In this document: positions 34,386 to 44,001 of the stretch, in pieces
How the letters are laid out: every line of letters starts with the position of its first letter
Position numbering within the stretch: position 1 is the first letter of the stretch
Assembly: GCF_946893725.1 (NCBI RefSeq)
Contig: NZ_CAMPPE010000001.1
Span: forward strand, 310,001-374,000
DNA length: 64,000 bases
Direction of reading: 5' to 3'
Source of the DNA: Anaerococcus sp. Marseille-Q5996
GTDB taxonomy: Bacteria > Bacillota > Clostridia > Tissierellales > Peptoniphilaceae
Program-made: the position numbers and the translations under genes
Notes under the pieces: generated by a model
What the model was told of the DNA's origin: nothing
The model's input: only the letters and a program-made list of their open reading frames with translations
Database searches by the model: none

Positions 34386-36092
34386 TTGGAAAATAACACA
34401 CAAATCAAATTTGAAAACTTTACATTTAAATACAAATCCCAGCAAGAGTCAACCTTAAAAAACATTAATTTTGAAGCTAAAAAGGGCGAAAAAATTGTTA
34501 TTATTGGTCCAAGTGGATCTGGCAAATCCACCCTAGCCAAGGCAATAAATAGCCAAATACCAAATACTTTTGATGGGGTCACCACTGGCAAAGTGAGCAT
34601 ACTAGATAAAGATATCGAAAATTCTACAATTTTTGATATCTCTCTTTTAGTTGGAACAGTTTTGCAAGATACAGACGGGCAATTTGTGGGGCTGACTGTA
34701 GCTGAGGATATTGCCTTTTCTCTAGAAAATGACAATGTTAGCCAAGATTTGATGAAAGAAGCTGTATCAAAATGGGCAGATAGACTTGAGATTTCAAATC
34801 TTTTGACCCACAAACCCAATCAAATATCTGGAGGGCAGAAACAACGTGTGTCACTAGCTGGAGTTTTGGTTTCAGATACTCCAATCCTCCTGCTCGATGA
34901 GCCATTGGCAAATCTAGATCCAGCAAGTGGTATGGCTACAATGAAGCTAATTGATCAGCTAAACCAAAAGTATAATTATACAATTATCGTCATTGAACAT
35001 AGGCTTGAAGAAGCCCTAAATTTAAACCCAGATCGTATAATGGTTGTAGATGAGGGGCAAATTTTGATGGATACTAGTCCTTCAGAAATTTTAAAATCTG
35101 ATATTTTAGAAAAAATCGGTGTTAGAAAACCCCTTTATATCAATGCCTTACAATATGCAGGCCTAGACTTATCCAAAATCACAAATCTAGGATCCTTTGA
35201 AAATACAGATCTAAATCAAGATCAACTAGTCTTGGTAAAAAACTGGGCGGATAAGATTGAAATATCAAAGGAACTTAGAGAAAATAATGAGATTCTTAGG
35301 GTAGATAAGCTATCCTTTGCCTATGAAAAAAACAATCAAATCCTTGATGATGTTAATTTTACAATTAACAAAGGCGAAGTGGTGAGCATAGTCGGTCCAA
35401 ATGGAGCAGGCAAATCAAGCCTTGCCAAGCTACTATGTGGATTTTTAAGGCCAACAGCTGGGCAGATTATCTTAAATAATACAGATACTATAAATCTCTC
35501 CATAAAAGAAATTGCAGAAAATATAGGTTATGTTTTGCAAAATCCAAACGCCATGATTTCAAAGACAAATGTCAAAGAAGAGGTGGGCTTTGGTCTAAAA
35601 CTTCGTGGGGCAAGTGATGAGAAAATCGAAGAAGAATGCGAAAAAATACTAAAAATTTGTGGTCTTTATCCCTTTAGAAATTGGCCTATATCAGCCCTTT
35701 CCTATGGGCAAAAACGTAGGGTAACCATTGCGTCAATTTTAATATTAAACCCACAAGTAATCATCCTAGATGAGCCGACAGCTGGTCAAGATTATAGGCA
35801 CTATACAGAAATAATGGAATTTATTCAAAAACTAAACCAGGAATATAAGCTTACAATCTTAATGATTTCCCATGATATGCACCTAATCCAAGAATATACC
35901 CAAAGAACATTGGTCTTTGCAGATGGAACACTCTTAGCAGATACCAGTCCCAAAGCCTTATTTTCCAATGTAAATCTCTTAAATCATGCTTCGCTAGCAG
36001 AAACTTCACTTTCAAAACTTGCTAGAAGCATTGACTATGACCCAGAAGAATTTATAGAGAAATTTATAAGCTACGAAAGGAGCAGGCTATGA
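34386..36092 (+). CDS. ECF transporter ATPase, two fused ABC domains
   Basis: A 568-aa protein that fuses the two ECF ATPases (EcfA and EcfA'). The first half has Walker A GPSGSGKST, Walker B LLLDEPLANLD and signature ISGGQKQRVSLA. The second half has GPNGAGKSS, IILDEPTAGQD and ALSYGQKRRVTIA. This is the YkoD-like arrangement that goes with UPF0397 S components. The start is TTG 34386, two bases after the S component stop. It overlaps ecfT by four bases (ATGA). Confidence 0.9.
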   Translation: MENNTQIKFENFTFKYKSQQESTLKNINFEAKKGEKIVIIGPSGSGKSTLAKAINSQIPNTFDGVTTGKVSILDKDIENSTIFDISLLVGTVLQDTDGQFVGLTVAEDIAFSLENDNVSQDLMKEAVSKWADRLEISNLLTHKPNQISGGQKQRVSLAGVLVSDTPILLLDEPLANLDPASGMATMKLIDQLNQKYNYTIIVIEHRLEEALNLNPDRIMVVDEGQILMDTSPSEILKSDILEKIGVRKPLYINALQYAGLDLSKITNLGSFENTDLNQDQLVLVKNWADKIEISKELRENNEILRVDKLSFAYEKNNQILDDVNFTINKGEVVSIVGPNGAGKSSLAKLLCGFLRPTAGQIILNNTDTINLSIKEIAENIGYVLQNPNAMISKTNVKEEVGFGLKLRGASDEKIEEECEKILKICGLYPFRNWPISALSYGQKRRVTIASILILNPQVIILDEPTAGQDYRHYTEIMEFIQKLNQEYKLTILMISHDMHLIQEYTQRTLVFADGTLLADTSPKALFSNVNLLNHASLAETSLSKLARSIDYDPEEFIEKFISYERSRL

Positions 36093-36922
36093 ATGATAAA
36101 ATCCTAGGATACATAGAAAATAACACCATCATTCATAGGCTATCTGGAACTACCAAGCTTATTTGTTTTCTCATGCTTTCAATCATAGTGATGACAAGCT
36201 ATGATACGAGATTTTTACTTTTTGTAACCATCTTTTCTATATTTTTATTTAAACTAGCAGAAATTCCCTGGGATGCGGTTAGTTTTGTGGTCAAGTTTGT
36301 CCTAGTTTTTGCACTACTAAACCTACTTGCAATCTACATTTTTGAACCAGAATACGGGGTAAACTTATATAAGAGCAGGACTGTCATTAGGCAAGGTTGG
36401 GGCAGGTATTCCCTAACAAAAGAGCAGCTTTTTTATGAACTAAATGTTGCTATAAAATACTTTTCAACCATACCGCTTGCATTAATATTCATTTTTACAA
36501 CCAGCCCTAGTGAATTTGCATCAAGCCTAAATAAAGTCGGAGTATCCTACAAGGTAAGCTATTCAGTTGCCCTGGCCCTAAGATATATCCCAGACATCCA
36601 AGAATCATACAATGACATAAAATTAGCCAGCCAAGCTAGGGGGATAGAGATGAGTAAAAAAGCAAGCTTGATAGATAGGATAAAATCATCGTCAAATATT
36701 GTATGGCCTTTAATTTTTGATAGCCTAAACCGTATAGAAACCATTAGCCAAGCCATGGAACTTAGACGTTTTGGCAAAGAAAACACAAGAACATGGTACT
36801 CATATAGGCCCTTTAGAAAAATAGATATATTTGCTATTGTGGTTTGTGCTTTGATTACAATGCTTGGCATATGCTTATTCTTTGTTAATGGCGGTAGATT
36901 TTACAATCCCTTTGTCCATTAA
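36089..36922 (+). CDS. ecfT: ECF transporter transmembrane component EcfT
   Basis: A 277-aa membrane scaffold with about five helices and two cytoplasmic coupling motifs of the Ala-Arg-Gly type, of which SQARGIEMSK is clear and MELRRFGK is a second ARG-like site. These bind the grooves of the two ATPase halves. It completes the SAM hydrolase-S-A-T operon, starting within the ATPase stop (ATGA). Confidence 0.9.
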   Translation: MNDKILGYIENNTIIHRLSGTTKLICFLMLSIIVMTSYDTRFLLFVTIFSIFLFKLAEIPWDAVSFVVKFVLVFALLNLLAIYIFEPEYGVNLYKSRTVIRQGWGRYSLTKEQLFYELNVAIKYFSTIPLALIFIFTTSPSEFASSLNKVGVSYKVSYSVALALRYIPDIQESYNDIKLASQARGIEMSKKASLIDRIKSSSNIVWPLIFDSLNRIETISQAMELRRFGKENTRTWYSYRPFRKIDIFAIVVCALITMLGICLFFVNGGRFYNPFVH

Positions 36923-37016
36923 TGGTGAATTGATAAAACATTTACCAGAAATTAAAGGATTTTGAAACTCTGCAAAATATCTCTGGTCAAGTTTACAAAC
37001 AAATAATTTTACCTAT

Positions 37017-37043
37017 ATGCGGCGGTTTACGTCGCATTTTTTA
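37017..37043 (+). terminator. Terminator of the SAM hydrolase/ECF operon
   Basis: Arms ATGCGGCG and CGTCGCAT (one G-U pair) with loop GTTTA and a TTTTTT run. The gap from 36923 also holds an imperfect ACCAGA...TCTGGT inverted repeat. Confidence 0.8.
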
Positions 37044-37159
37044 TAAATCATAAATTCCTCTTAAATTTTTGTTAAAAATATGTAAAATTCCTTAATTTAG
37101 TCGATTAAAACCCCAAATATTAGGTATAATTGTAATAGAAAGACTTAAGGAGAACTCTT

Positions 37160-38767
37160 ATGAAAAAAATATTCACTATTCTCTTATCACTTATTATTTT
37201 TACCTCTTGTGGAGGAACTTCTGAAACTACTAGCAATGCTGATTTTCAAAGCTCCTATACCAGTGGAGAGTCTCTTCGCATAGTAGCAGGTTCAGAAAAT
37301 AAGGAACTTGAACCTATTATTGAGGAATATGCAAAGGCAAATAAGCAAAATATTGAGATTGACTATCTGGGATCTCTTGATATTATGAGGATGATTGGCA
37401 CAGAAGATATTACATATGATGCAGTTTGGCCAGCTTCCTCTATTTGGCTAAATTTGGGAGATACTAACCACGTATTAAAATATGCAGAAACCACTTCCCA
37501 GTCTCCAATTGTTTTTGGTATCAAAAAATCTTTAGCCCAAGACCTTGGTTTTGTAGATAGGGATGTAGAAACTTCTGAGATTATAGACGCTATAAAGTCA
37601 GACAAACTCAAATTTACTATGACTTCAGCCACCCAATCAAACTCTGGGGCTAGTGCCTATCTAGGATTTCTAAATTCTCTAGCAAAAGAAAAAGAGGGCC
37701 TAACTAGCGAGGACCTAGCAGATGAAAATCTCAAAGAGCAAATCACCTCACTTTTATCAGGTGTAGAGCGTTCATCAGGATCATCAAACTGGCTTGTGGA
37801 CTTGTTCTTAAATGGTGATTATGATGCCATGGTCAACTACGAGCAACTAATTATTGCAACCAACCAAAAGCTAGAAGAAGAAGGCAAGGAGCCTTTGTAC
37901 CTAGTTTATCCAACTGACGGCCTATCTATTTCTGATTCGCCATTAGCCTATGTTGACAAGGGTGATAGCCAAAAAGAAGAGGCCTTTAGAAAATTCCAAG
38001 AATATTTACTAAGCGATGAGGCCCAAAGCAAGATTGAACAAACAGGTAAAAGGTCAGCCTTTGGTACAGTGCGTGAGGCAAATAGAGGAGTCTATAAAGC
38101 AGATTGGGGCATTGATTTGGATAAGACCCTAAGTCCTGTTAGACTTCCAAAAGCTGATGTCATCATGGAAGCCTTAAATATGTACCAAACAGAGTTTAAA
38201 AAACCAGCCTTTACCATCTATGTCCTAGATTATTCTGGTTCTATGCATGATAATAACGGCTATACTCAAATGCTTGAAGCCATGAACCAAGTCTTAGTAC
38301 CGGAAAATGCAAGTGCCAACCTACTTTTAGGTACCAGCAAGGACTACACAGCCCTTATCCCATTTTCTGATAGGGTGCTTGGGATAATTACAGCAGAAGG
38401 TAATGCAGATAATTTAAATAAAATGTATGAAGACCTTGAAAGTAACTACCAGCCACAAACATCAACCTTTATGTATGAGGCTATTATCCAAGCAGTTGAT
38501 ATACTAAAAGACAATAAGGAGCAACTGGCTAATTATAGTCCAGCCATAGTAGTATTAACCGACGGCAGGCCAAATGGTCCAGCTGGCTTTGAAGATCTAA
38601 AGGCTAGCTACCAAGACTTAGGCTATGACGTGCCAATATTTTCAATCATGTTTGGGGATGCAAAAGAAAGCGACTTGGAAGAGATTGCTCAAATGTCTAG
38701 GGCAAGAGTTTTTGACGGCAGGAGCGATATGATCAAGGCCTTCCAAAATGTAAAAGGATACAATTAA
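37160..38767 (+). CDS. Lipoprotein fusing a solute-binding domain to a VWA domain
   Basis: A 535-aa protein with a lipobox (FTSCGG). Residues ~35-320 are a type-2 periplasmic-binding fold (molybdate/iron/polyamine type: IVAGSENKELEPII, ALNMY), here tethered outside the cell. Residues ~350-535 are a von Willebrand A domain with an intact MIDAS metal site: DYSGS (Asp357), a Thr in QTSTFMYEA and Asp in VLTDGRPNG. Such fusions in Firmicutes occur with XpaC and TelA. It starts the four-gene cassette and overlaps the next gene by TAATG. The ligand is unknown. Confidence 0.8.
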   Translation: MKKIFTILLSLIIFTSCGGTSETTSNADFQSSYTSGESLRIVAGSENKELEPIIEEYAKANKQNIEIDYLGSLDIMRMIGTEDITYDAVWPASSIWLNLGDTNHVLKYAETTSQSPIVFGIKKSLAQDLGFVDRDVETSEIIDAIKSDKLKFTMTSATQSNSGASAYLGFLNSLAKEKEGLTSEDLADENLKEQITSLLSGVERSSGSSNWLVDLFLNGDYDAMVNYEQLIIATNQKLEEEGKEPLYLVYPTDGLSISDSPLAYVDKGDSQKEEAFRKFQEYLLSDEAQSKIEQTGKRSAFGTVREANRGVYKADWGIDLDKTLSPVRLPKADVIMEALNMYQTEFKKPAFTIYVLDYSGSMHDNNGYTQMLEAMNQVLVPENASANLLLGTSKDYTALIPFSDRVLGIITAEGNADNLNKMYEDLESNYQPQTSTFMYEAIIQAVDILKDNKEQLANYSPAIVVLTDGRPNGPAGFEDLKASYQDLGYDVPIFSIMFGDAKESDLEEIAQMSRARVFDGRSDMIKAFQNVKGYN

Positions 38768-39378
38768 TGAATGACAGTAGAAGGGACTTTAGGGCACTTC
38801 TTGCAGCACTAATAACTTTTTTTGGCCTCCTAATAGGTGCAAAATGGCACTTTTTGGTAGCAGCAATCTTGGCTGTTGGGGTCTATACAGGTGTATATTT
38901 GATAAGCAAACCAAAGCTTATGATAGGCAATACAGAAATCGAAGCCTTGGAAAATGCCGAAGAAATCAAGGCAATTTACCAAAAACTTCAAATAGACCAG
39001 AAAAAATTGACAGAGGCTGCAGCAAGCATAAAAGATACCAGCATAAAAGCAAAGACAAATGAACTTGCAAAAATTACCAATGACATAGAATTTTACTTAG
39101 AAAACAATCCTAAGGAAATCAGTAAATCAAGGCATTTCCTAGACTATTATATAGGCACAGCTCGTGAAATAGTGGATAATTACAACGACCTAGATAGGGC
39201 AAATGTCAGTGCTGATAAGTTTAACGACATAAAGGAAAAAACCAAGGAATCACTTGATTTATTAATAAAAATTTTTGCCAGCCAAAGGGATGCCTACCAC
39301 AAGGACAAAATCAACAAACTTGAGGTCGAAACAGACCTATTAGAGCAAACTATCAAGCTAGGAGGAGATATTAAATGA
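38767..39378 (+). CDS. XpaC-like membrane protein
   Basis: A 203-aa protein with two N-terminal membrane helices (about residues 9-50) followed by a long charged helical domain (about 60-200). This arrangement is that of the XpaC family (annotated as 5-bromo-4-chloroindolyl phosphate hydrolysis protein), which is commonly next to telA. Its true function is unknown; it may be a membrane platform for TelA. The start overlaps the previous stop (TAATG) and the end overlaps the next start (ATGA). Confidence 0.7.
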   Translation: MNDSRRDFRALLAALITFFGLLIGAKWHFLVAAILAVGVYTGVYLISKPKLMIGNTEIEALENAEEIKAIYQKLQIDQKKLTEAAASIKDTSIKAKTNELAKITNDIEFYLENNPKEISKSRHFLDYYIGTAREIVDNYNDLDRANVSADKFNDIKEKTKESLDLLIKIFASQRDAYHKDKINKLEVETDLLEQTIKLGGDIK

Positions 39379-40433
39379 AAGAGAAAAAATGGGGACTTAT
39401 AGTACTTCTTTTAGTAATAGTTGGTGCAGGCGGCTATATGTACTATCAAAATCAGACTCCAAATGATGTATCCATAAGTGGATTTATCGGTGGGGAAAAA
39501 ATCCCCTTGGTAGAAAATGAAGACTTTAAGCAAAGGGCCAAAAAATCTTACGGTCTAAGCATGGACTACAGAAAAGAAGGATCCCTTGCCATGGCAAGTG
39601 TAGATACCAGTGACAGAGACTACTTATGGCCATCCAGCCAGCTAGCCTTAGAGCTATTTAGAAAAAATGGTGGCAAGGACTTGCAAAATGAGATAGTTTT
39701 TAACACTCCCATAGTCCTATATTCCAGAAAAATAGTAGTAGATGCCCTCATAGATCAAGGTGTAGTCCGTGAAGAAAATGGAGTACATTTTGTAGATATG
39801 ACCAAGCTTGCAGGTCTTATGAAAGATGAAAAAACTTGGGCAGATATTGGTCTTTCCCAACTCTATGGGCCAATACTAGTTGATACTACAGACCCAAATG
39901 AGTCAAATTCTGGAAACATGTTCCTAGGTCTTTTGGCAAATGCATTAAACGACAATAAACCAGTAACAACCGCAAGCATTGATAATGTAAAAAAGGACAT
40001 CACCCGCATTTACAATCAAATTGGCTATATGCAAACATCATCTATAGATATGTTTAACCAATTTCTCCGACAAGGAGTGGGATCATTTCCAATCATAGCA
40101 GGCTACGAATCCCAATTGCTAGAGTTTTCCAAACAAGAGCCAGATATGTATGAGCAAATCAGAGATGACATCATAATCCTCTACCCAGAGCCAACTGTAT
40201 GGTCATCCCACGTATATATAGCCCTAACAGATCAGGGAAAAGTAGGACTAAACGCCCTAATGGATAAAGAGATCCAAACACTCGCATGGAAAGACCACGG
40301 ATTTAGAACCATAGTATCAGGAACAGAAAACCCTGACGAATTCAACGTAAACGGCATGGCAGACCAAGTAACCAAAATAATGCAAATGCCAAATATAGAT
40401 GTGATGTTAGAACTAATGGAAGCAATAAAATAG
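39375..40433 (+). CDS. Membrane-anchored solute-binding-like protein
   Basis: A 352-aa protein with one uncleaved N-terminal helix (residues ~8-24) and an extracytoplasmic domain that resembles the solute-binding half of the first cassette gene. Compare DYLWPSSQLALELFRKNGG with YDAVWPASSIWLNLG, and SNSGNMFLGLLANAL with NSGASAYLGFLNSLA. It thus looks like a paralogue that lost the VWA part and swapped the lipid anchor for a helix. Tightly coupled to its neighbours. Confidence 0.75.
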   Translation: MKEKKWGLIVLLLVIVGAGGYMYYQNQTPNDVSISGFIGGEKIPLVENEDFKQRAKKSYGLSMDYRKEGSLAMASVDTSDRDYLWPSSQLALELFRKNGGKDLQNEIVFNTPIVLYSRKIVVDALIDQGVVREENGVHFVDMTKLAGLMKDEKTWADIGLSQLYGPILVDTTDPNESNSGNMFLGLLANALNDNKPVTTASIDNVKKDITRIYNQIGYMQTSSIDMFNQFLRQGVGSFPIIAGYESQLLEFSKQEPDMYEQIRDDIIILYPEPTVWSSHVYIALTDQGKVGLNALMDKEIQTLAWKDHGFRTIVSGTENPDEFNVNGMADQVTKIMQMPNIDVMLELMEAIK

Positions 40434-40441
40434 GAGAAATT

Positions 40442-41590
40442 ATGCCAGATTATTCACTAGACAACCTTATGGACAACAAGGGACCTGCTACAGACATAAG
40501 CCTTGATAAAAACGAAATTGCAGAAGTAACTGAAAAAAGAGTTGAAAAAATCAGCCCAGAAGATAGGACAAAGATTGACCAAATTAAAAATCAAATCGAC
40601 CTTAGAAACTCACAATTATCATCAGTTTATGGAACAAATGCCCAAAAAGGCATTGCCCAATTCTCTGAGCAAATCTTATCTGAGGTAAGAAGTAAGGATG
40701 CGGGAGAAGTGGGAGAGCTGATGACAGACCTACTTGTAAAGGTAAATGATGTCGATATACAAAACTTTGGCGAAAAATCACTTATTGACAAATTATTTGG
40801 TGGGCCAAAAAAACAAGTTGAAAAATACTTGGCTAGATACCAAAATATGGAAACACAAATCGATAAGATTTCTGCCCAATTAGAAACAGCCCGCATGGAG
40901 CTTTTAAAAGACATTGGAGTTTTTGACAAGCTTTACGAGCAAAATATTGACTATTTTAAAGAGCTTGAAAGATATATCATAGCAGGTGAAGAAGCTGTAG
41001 CAGAGATGAGAAGTGAGACCCTGCCAGCCCTATATAAAGATGCTGAAAGTTCAGATGAGCCAATGGCCATGCAAGTAGTACGTGACTTTGAAGAAAATGT
41101 AAACCGTTTTGAAAAACGTATATTTGACCTAAAAACATCAAAGGCCGTTGCCCTACAAACTGCCCCACAAATTAAGCTTATCCAAAATAACGACCAATTA
41201 TTGGTAGACAAAATAACTGATTCAGTCAATAATACTATCCCACTTTGGAAGTCACAGGTTGTAATAGCCCTTGGCCTAAACCGCCAACAAGAGATAGTAA
41301 ATATGCAAAAACAAGTTTCTGATACTACAAATGAGCTACTACGCAGAAACTCAGAAAACCTTAGAAATTCAACAGTAGAAATCCAAAAAGAAGCCCAAAG
41401 ATCAACCATAGATGTAGATACCATCAAAGAAGTAAATCAAAATCTTATTGCAACCATCAATGAATCTGTCCAAATCCAACGTGATGCTGCCAACCAAAGA
41501 AAGCTAGCTGAAAAAGAACTTATAGATATCCAAAACGAATTAAGAGATGAGCTAGCGAAAACCTTGGCACCAGGCACCAGAGGCGAATAA
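40442..41590 (+). CDS. telA: TelA-family toxic anion resistance protein
   Basis: A 382-aa soluble protein, almost wholly helical and predicted coiled. It has the TelA/KlaA core: KYLARYQNMETQIDKI, then ALQTAPQIKLIQNNDQLL, and a helical end ELLRRNSENLR...QRDAANQRKLAEKEL. TelA gives resistance to tellurite and some cell-wall drugs in several bacteria; mechanism is unknown. It is the last gene of the cassette, eight bases after the previous one. Confidence 0.9.
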   Translation: MPDYSLDNLMDNKGPATDISLDKNEIAEVTEKRVEKISPEDRTKIDQIKNQIDLRNSQLSSVYGTNAQKGIAQFSEQILSEVRSKDAGEVGELMTDLLVKVNDVDIQNFGEKSLIDKLFGGPKKQVEKYLARYQNMETQIDKISAQLETARMELLKDIGVFDKLYEQNIDYFKELERYIIAGEEAVAEMRSETLPALYKDAESSDEPMAMQVVRDFEENVNRFEKRIFDLKTSKAVALQTAPQIKLIQNNDQLLVDKITDSVNNTIPLWKSQVVIALGLNRQQEIVNMQKQVSDTTNELLRRNSENLRNSTVEIQKEAQRSTIDVDTIKEVNQNLIATINESVQIQRDAANQRKLAEKELIDIQNELRDELAKTLAPGTRGE

Positions 41591-41622
41591 TTTTAGATAT
41601 ATTGAGTTAATCTACTAAAATG

Positions 41623-41651
41623 TTGAAATTTTAGCCATAATTTAATATAAT
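41623..41651 (+). promoter_or_regulatory. Promoter of the 634-aa secreted protein gene
   Basis: TTGAAA and TATAAT with a 17-base spacer, 20 bases before the start codon. Confidence 0.8.
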
Positions 41652-41671
41652 AGAGTAGATTTGGAGGACTC

Positions 41672-43576
41672 ATGAAAGGCAAAACAATCACAAAATACAC
41701 ATCCCTAGCCCTTGCGCTTGCATTAGTTTTACCAACTACAGCAAAAGCAGCAGAGGGCACAAATACTGAAAATACAATAGCTACAACCATTGGACAAACT
41801 AATAATGAAGTAAGAGAAGACATCAAATCAGAACTATCAAGCAAGCTAGATGAAAGTGGAAAAACTGTAAATTACACATTAAACATCACAAATGCTAAAG
41901 AAGATGAAGACTTAAAAGCAGTTTTTTATATCCTAGATAGGTCAAATCTTGAAAGTCTAGAAGTGCTTGAGGATGAAGATATCAGCAATCAAGCCGTAAA
42001 AACAGAAGGATTTGATGGCGGCAAAAAAATTACTGTTGACTTAAAAAATGCAAAATCTATCAGCTTAAGAGCAAATATCAAAGAAGGCAAGACAAATAAT
42101 TTTGTTTTTGATTACATATTAGCAAATGATAGTATAAGCACTATAAAAAGAGTGGCTTACGCCCTAGCAAAAGACACAGAAGGCAAAGACATTCTAAAAG
42201 AAGAAGAAATCAATGAAGTTTCTTCAACTTTAGCTGGTAAATTTATTGACCAAACAAAGATAGAATGGTCAGATTACTTAGTAAATCCAACAAATAAAGA
42301 TATAATTAGAAATTATGATTTAAACTTAAGCGAAAATCAAAAAAATCCAGGAAAAATCACAATTGAAACATTCAAGGCAGCTAAAGATGGTTTTGTAAAA
42401 GAAAATACAATTGACTTAGACTTTGGAAACATTCAAAATCTAAACCTTCCAGCAAAAGGACTAGTGAAAATATCTTTCCAATCTGATGTTTCAAGTGAGG
42501 ATAATGCATTTTCTCTAAATGGTGTCGAGCTAAAAAGAGATGCAGAAAATACTGACTTAAAAAATCAAATAGATGATTTAAGCAAAACAATCCAAGAAAA
42601 TGACAAAGAAATCAAAGATGAGCTTAGGACTATAGATAATAGCTCTATAGCTAAGGCAAGCGAAAATACAGAAATTCATGCAAAAACACAATCATCAGAC
42701 CAAACAAATCAACAATCTCTAGCCCAAGACATTGAGCAAAGAAATGAGCAAATCCTTGAGCAGATGAGAAAAATTGATAAAAGTCAAGAATCTCAAAGTG
42801 TGGAGAATCCAAACAATCAAGCATCTCAAAAGGATGTCAAGGTCGTATCCTTAAAAGATAATACAAGCAATAGTTCAACAAACCCATCACTTACAAACAT
42901 TAGCCAAATTGATGTGGATAATCTAAGAATTGACATCGAAGATAGAAACACTGAAATTATCAATACTCTAAAAGAAATCGATAAGGAGTATCCAACAATA
43001 GTAACACTTGCAAACAAGCAAACAGAGACTGATCAAGATATAAACATAGCTGACCTTATCAAAGAAATTGATGATAGAAACCAAGCAATCCAAGATGAAT
43101 TGCAAAGAATTTATGGCAAATACGCTGTAAATACAGTAATGGATTTAAATAAATCAATAGATGATGACACATACGAATTACTTACACAAGTAGACACAAA
43201 CAACGAAAAAGTTAGTCAAATCATCGATCAAGTAAACCTATCAATAGAGGCAAATCAAGCCTTAGATAGTGAAGAAGAACTAGCTAAAATCAAAGCTTTA
43301 CTAGATAATATCGAAAAATTAGAAAAAAATAACGAAAAAGTTCTAGCAAATGTAGACAGTACCAAGCAAAATCAAGAGTCAGGCGAAAACTTCAAAAATC
43401 TAGTGCCAGGCTACTCAGAAAATGTCTACAAAGACCTTGAAAAAGTAGTAACAATAACCCTAGATCCGCTAAGTAAAGTAGAAAACACAGCTACAAAAGA
43501 AAGCGCAAGCAAGGCATATCCAACACTTGCAAAATATTTAGAAGATTTAGAATTTGTAAAAGCTATACTAAAATAG
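41672..43576 (+). CDS. Secreted 634-aa protein sharing the adhesin N-terminal module
   Basis: The signal peptide ends near AKAAEG (about residue 27). Residues ~50-290 are related to the N-terminal module of the two giant adhesins downstream: IEWSDYLVNP...YDLNLSENQ...FVKENTIDLDFGNIQNL corresponds to ITWTDYINNK...YDINLDQNQ...YILNESFTKTLEFSNSL. The rest is helical, with four to five repeats of DI-x-x-RN-x-x-I-x-x-x-L-x-x-ID (for example QRNEQILEQM, DRNTEIINTL, DRNQAIQDEL). It has no sorting signal or C-terminal helix, so it is released or bound noncovalently. It may be a cofactor or decoy of the adhesins. ATG 41672 has TTGGAGG. Confidence 0.7.
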   Translation: MKGKTITKYTSLALALALVLPTTAKAAEGTNTENTIATTIGQTNNEVREDIKSELSSKLDESGKTVNYTLNITNAKEDEDLKAVFYILDRSNLESLEVLEDEDISNQAVKTEGFDGGKKITVDLKNAKSISLRANIKEGKTNNFVFDYILANDSISTIKRVAYALAKDTEGKDILKEEEINEVSSTLAGKFIDQTKIEWSDYLVNPTNKDIIRNYDLNLSENQKNPGKITIETFKAAKDGFVKENTIDLDFGNIQNLNLPAKGLVKISFQSDVSSEDNAFSLNGVELKRDAENTDLKNQIDDLSKTIQENDKEIKDELRTIDNSSIAKASENTEIHAKTQSSDQTNQQSLAQDIEQRNEQILEQMRKIDKSQESQSVENPNNQASQKDVKVVSLKDNTSNSSTNPSLTNISQIDVDNLRIDIEDRNTEIINTLKEIDKEYPTIVTLANKQTETDQDINIADLIKEIDDRNQAIQDELQRIYGKYAVNTVMDLNKSIDDDTYELLTQVDTNNEKVSQIIDQVNLSIEANQALDSEEELAKIKALLDNIEKLEKNNEKVLANVDSTKQNQESGENFKNLVPGYSENVYKDLEKVVTITLDPLSKVENTATKESASKAYPTLAKYLEDLEFVKAILK

Positions 43577-43591
43577 GTAAATATAATATCC

Positions 43592-43623
43592 AAAACACCC
43601 GGTACAAGCCTGGGTGTTTTTAT
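43592..43623 (+). terminator. Terminator after the 634-aa secreted protein
   Basis: Arms AAAACACCCGG and CCTGGGTGTTTT (one bulge), followed by U residues. Confidence 0.85.
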
Positions 43624-44001
43624 ATTGCAAAACTATAAATCAAATTAAAGATAAATATCTTATAAAAATTCAACTCGATTATACAAATTTTATATATATT
43701 TACATTTTCAAAGAAAAAACTAAAAACACTACTAGAATTTATCTAAGCATTATCATATAATCCAAAGTATGACTAAATTAGTCGGGATAACCATTAAGAT
43801 TGCCAAAATGTTGCAATCACTGAAATGCATTAGGCAGATTAATTAAGATAAATTTGGTTTTTTTAAAAAATATATAAAAAACATTTAAAAATGCTCACAA
43901 TTCACGTTAATTTAGTAGTATAATAAATAGAAGTAAAAGACTATAGATTGACGAAATTTTAAAAAAATCAATGAAAAAATATAAATCAAGGGGGAAGATT
44001 T
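43624..44001 (+). promoter_or_regulatory. Control region of the first giant adhesin
   Basis: No gene is present. The palindrome GACTAAATTAGTC lies at 43771-43783 within TATGACTAAATTAGT (43768-43782); that 15-mer recurs exactly upstream of the pilin. A GATTGC/GCAATC inverted repeat is at 43798-43818. A TATAAT at 43919-43924, without a good -35, would give a leader of about 70 bases. GGGGGAAG precedes ATG 44002. Confidence 0.5.
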
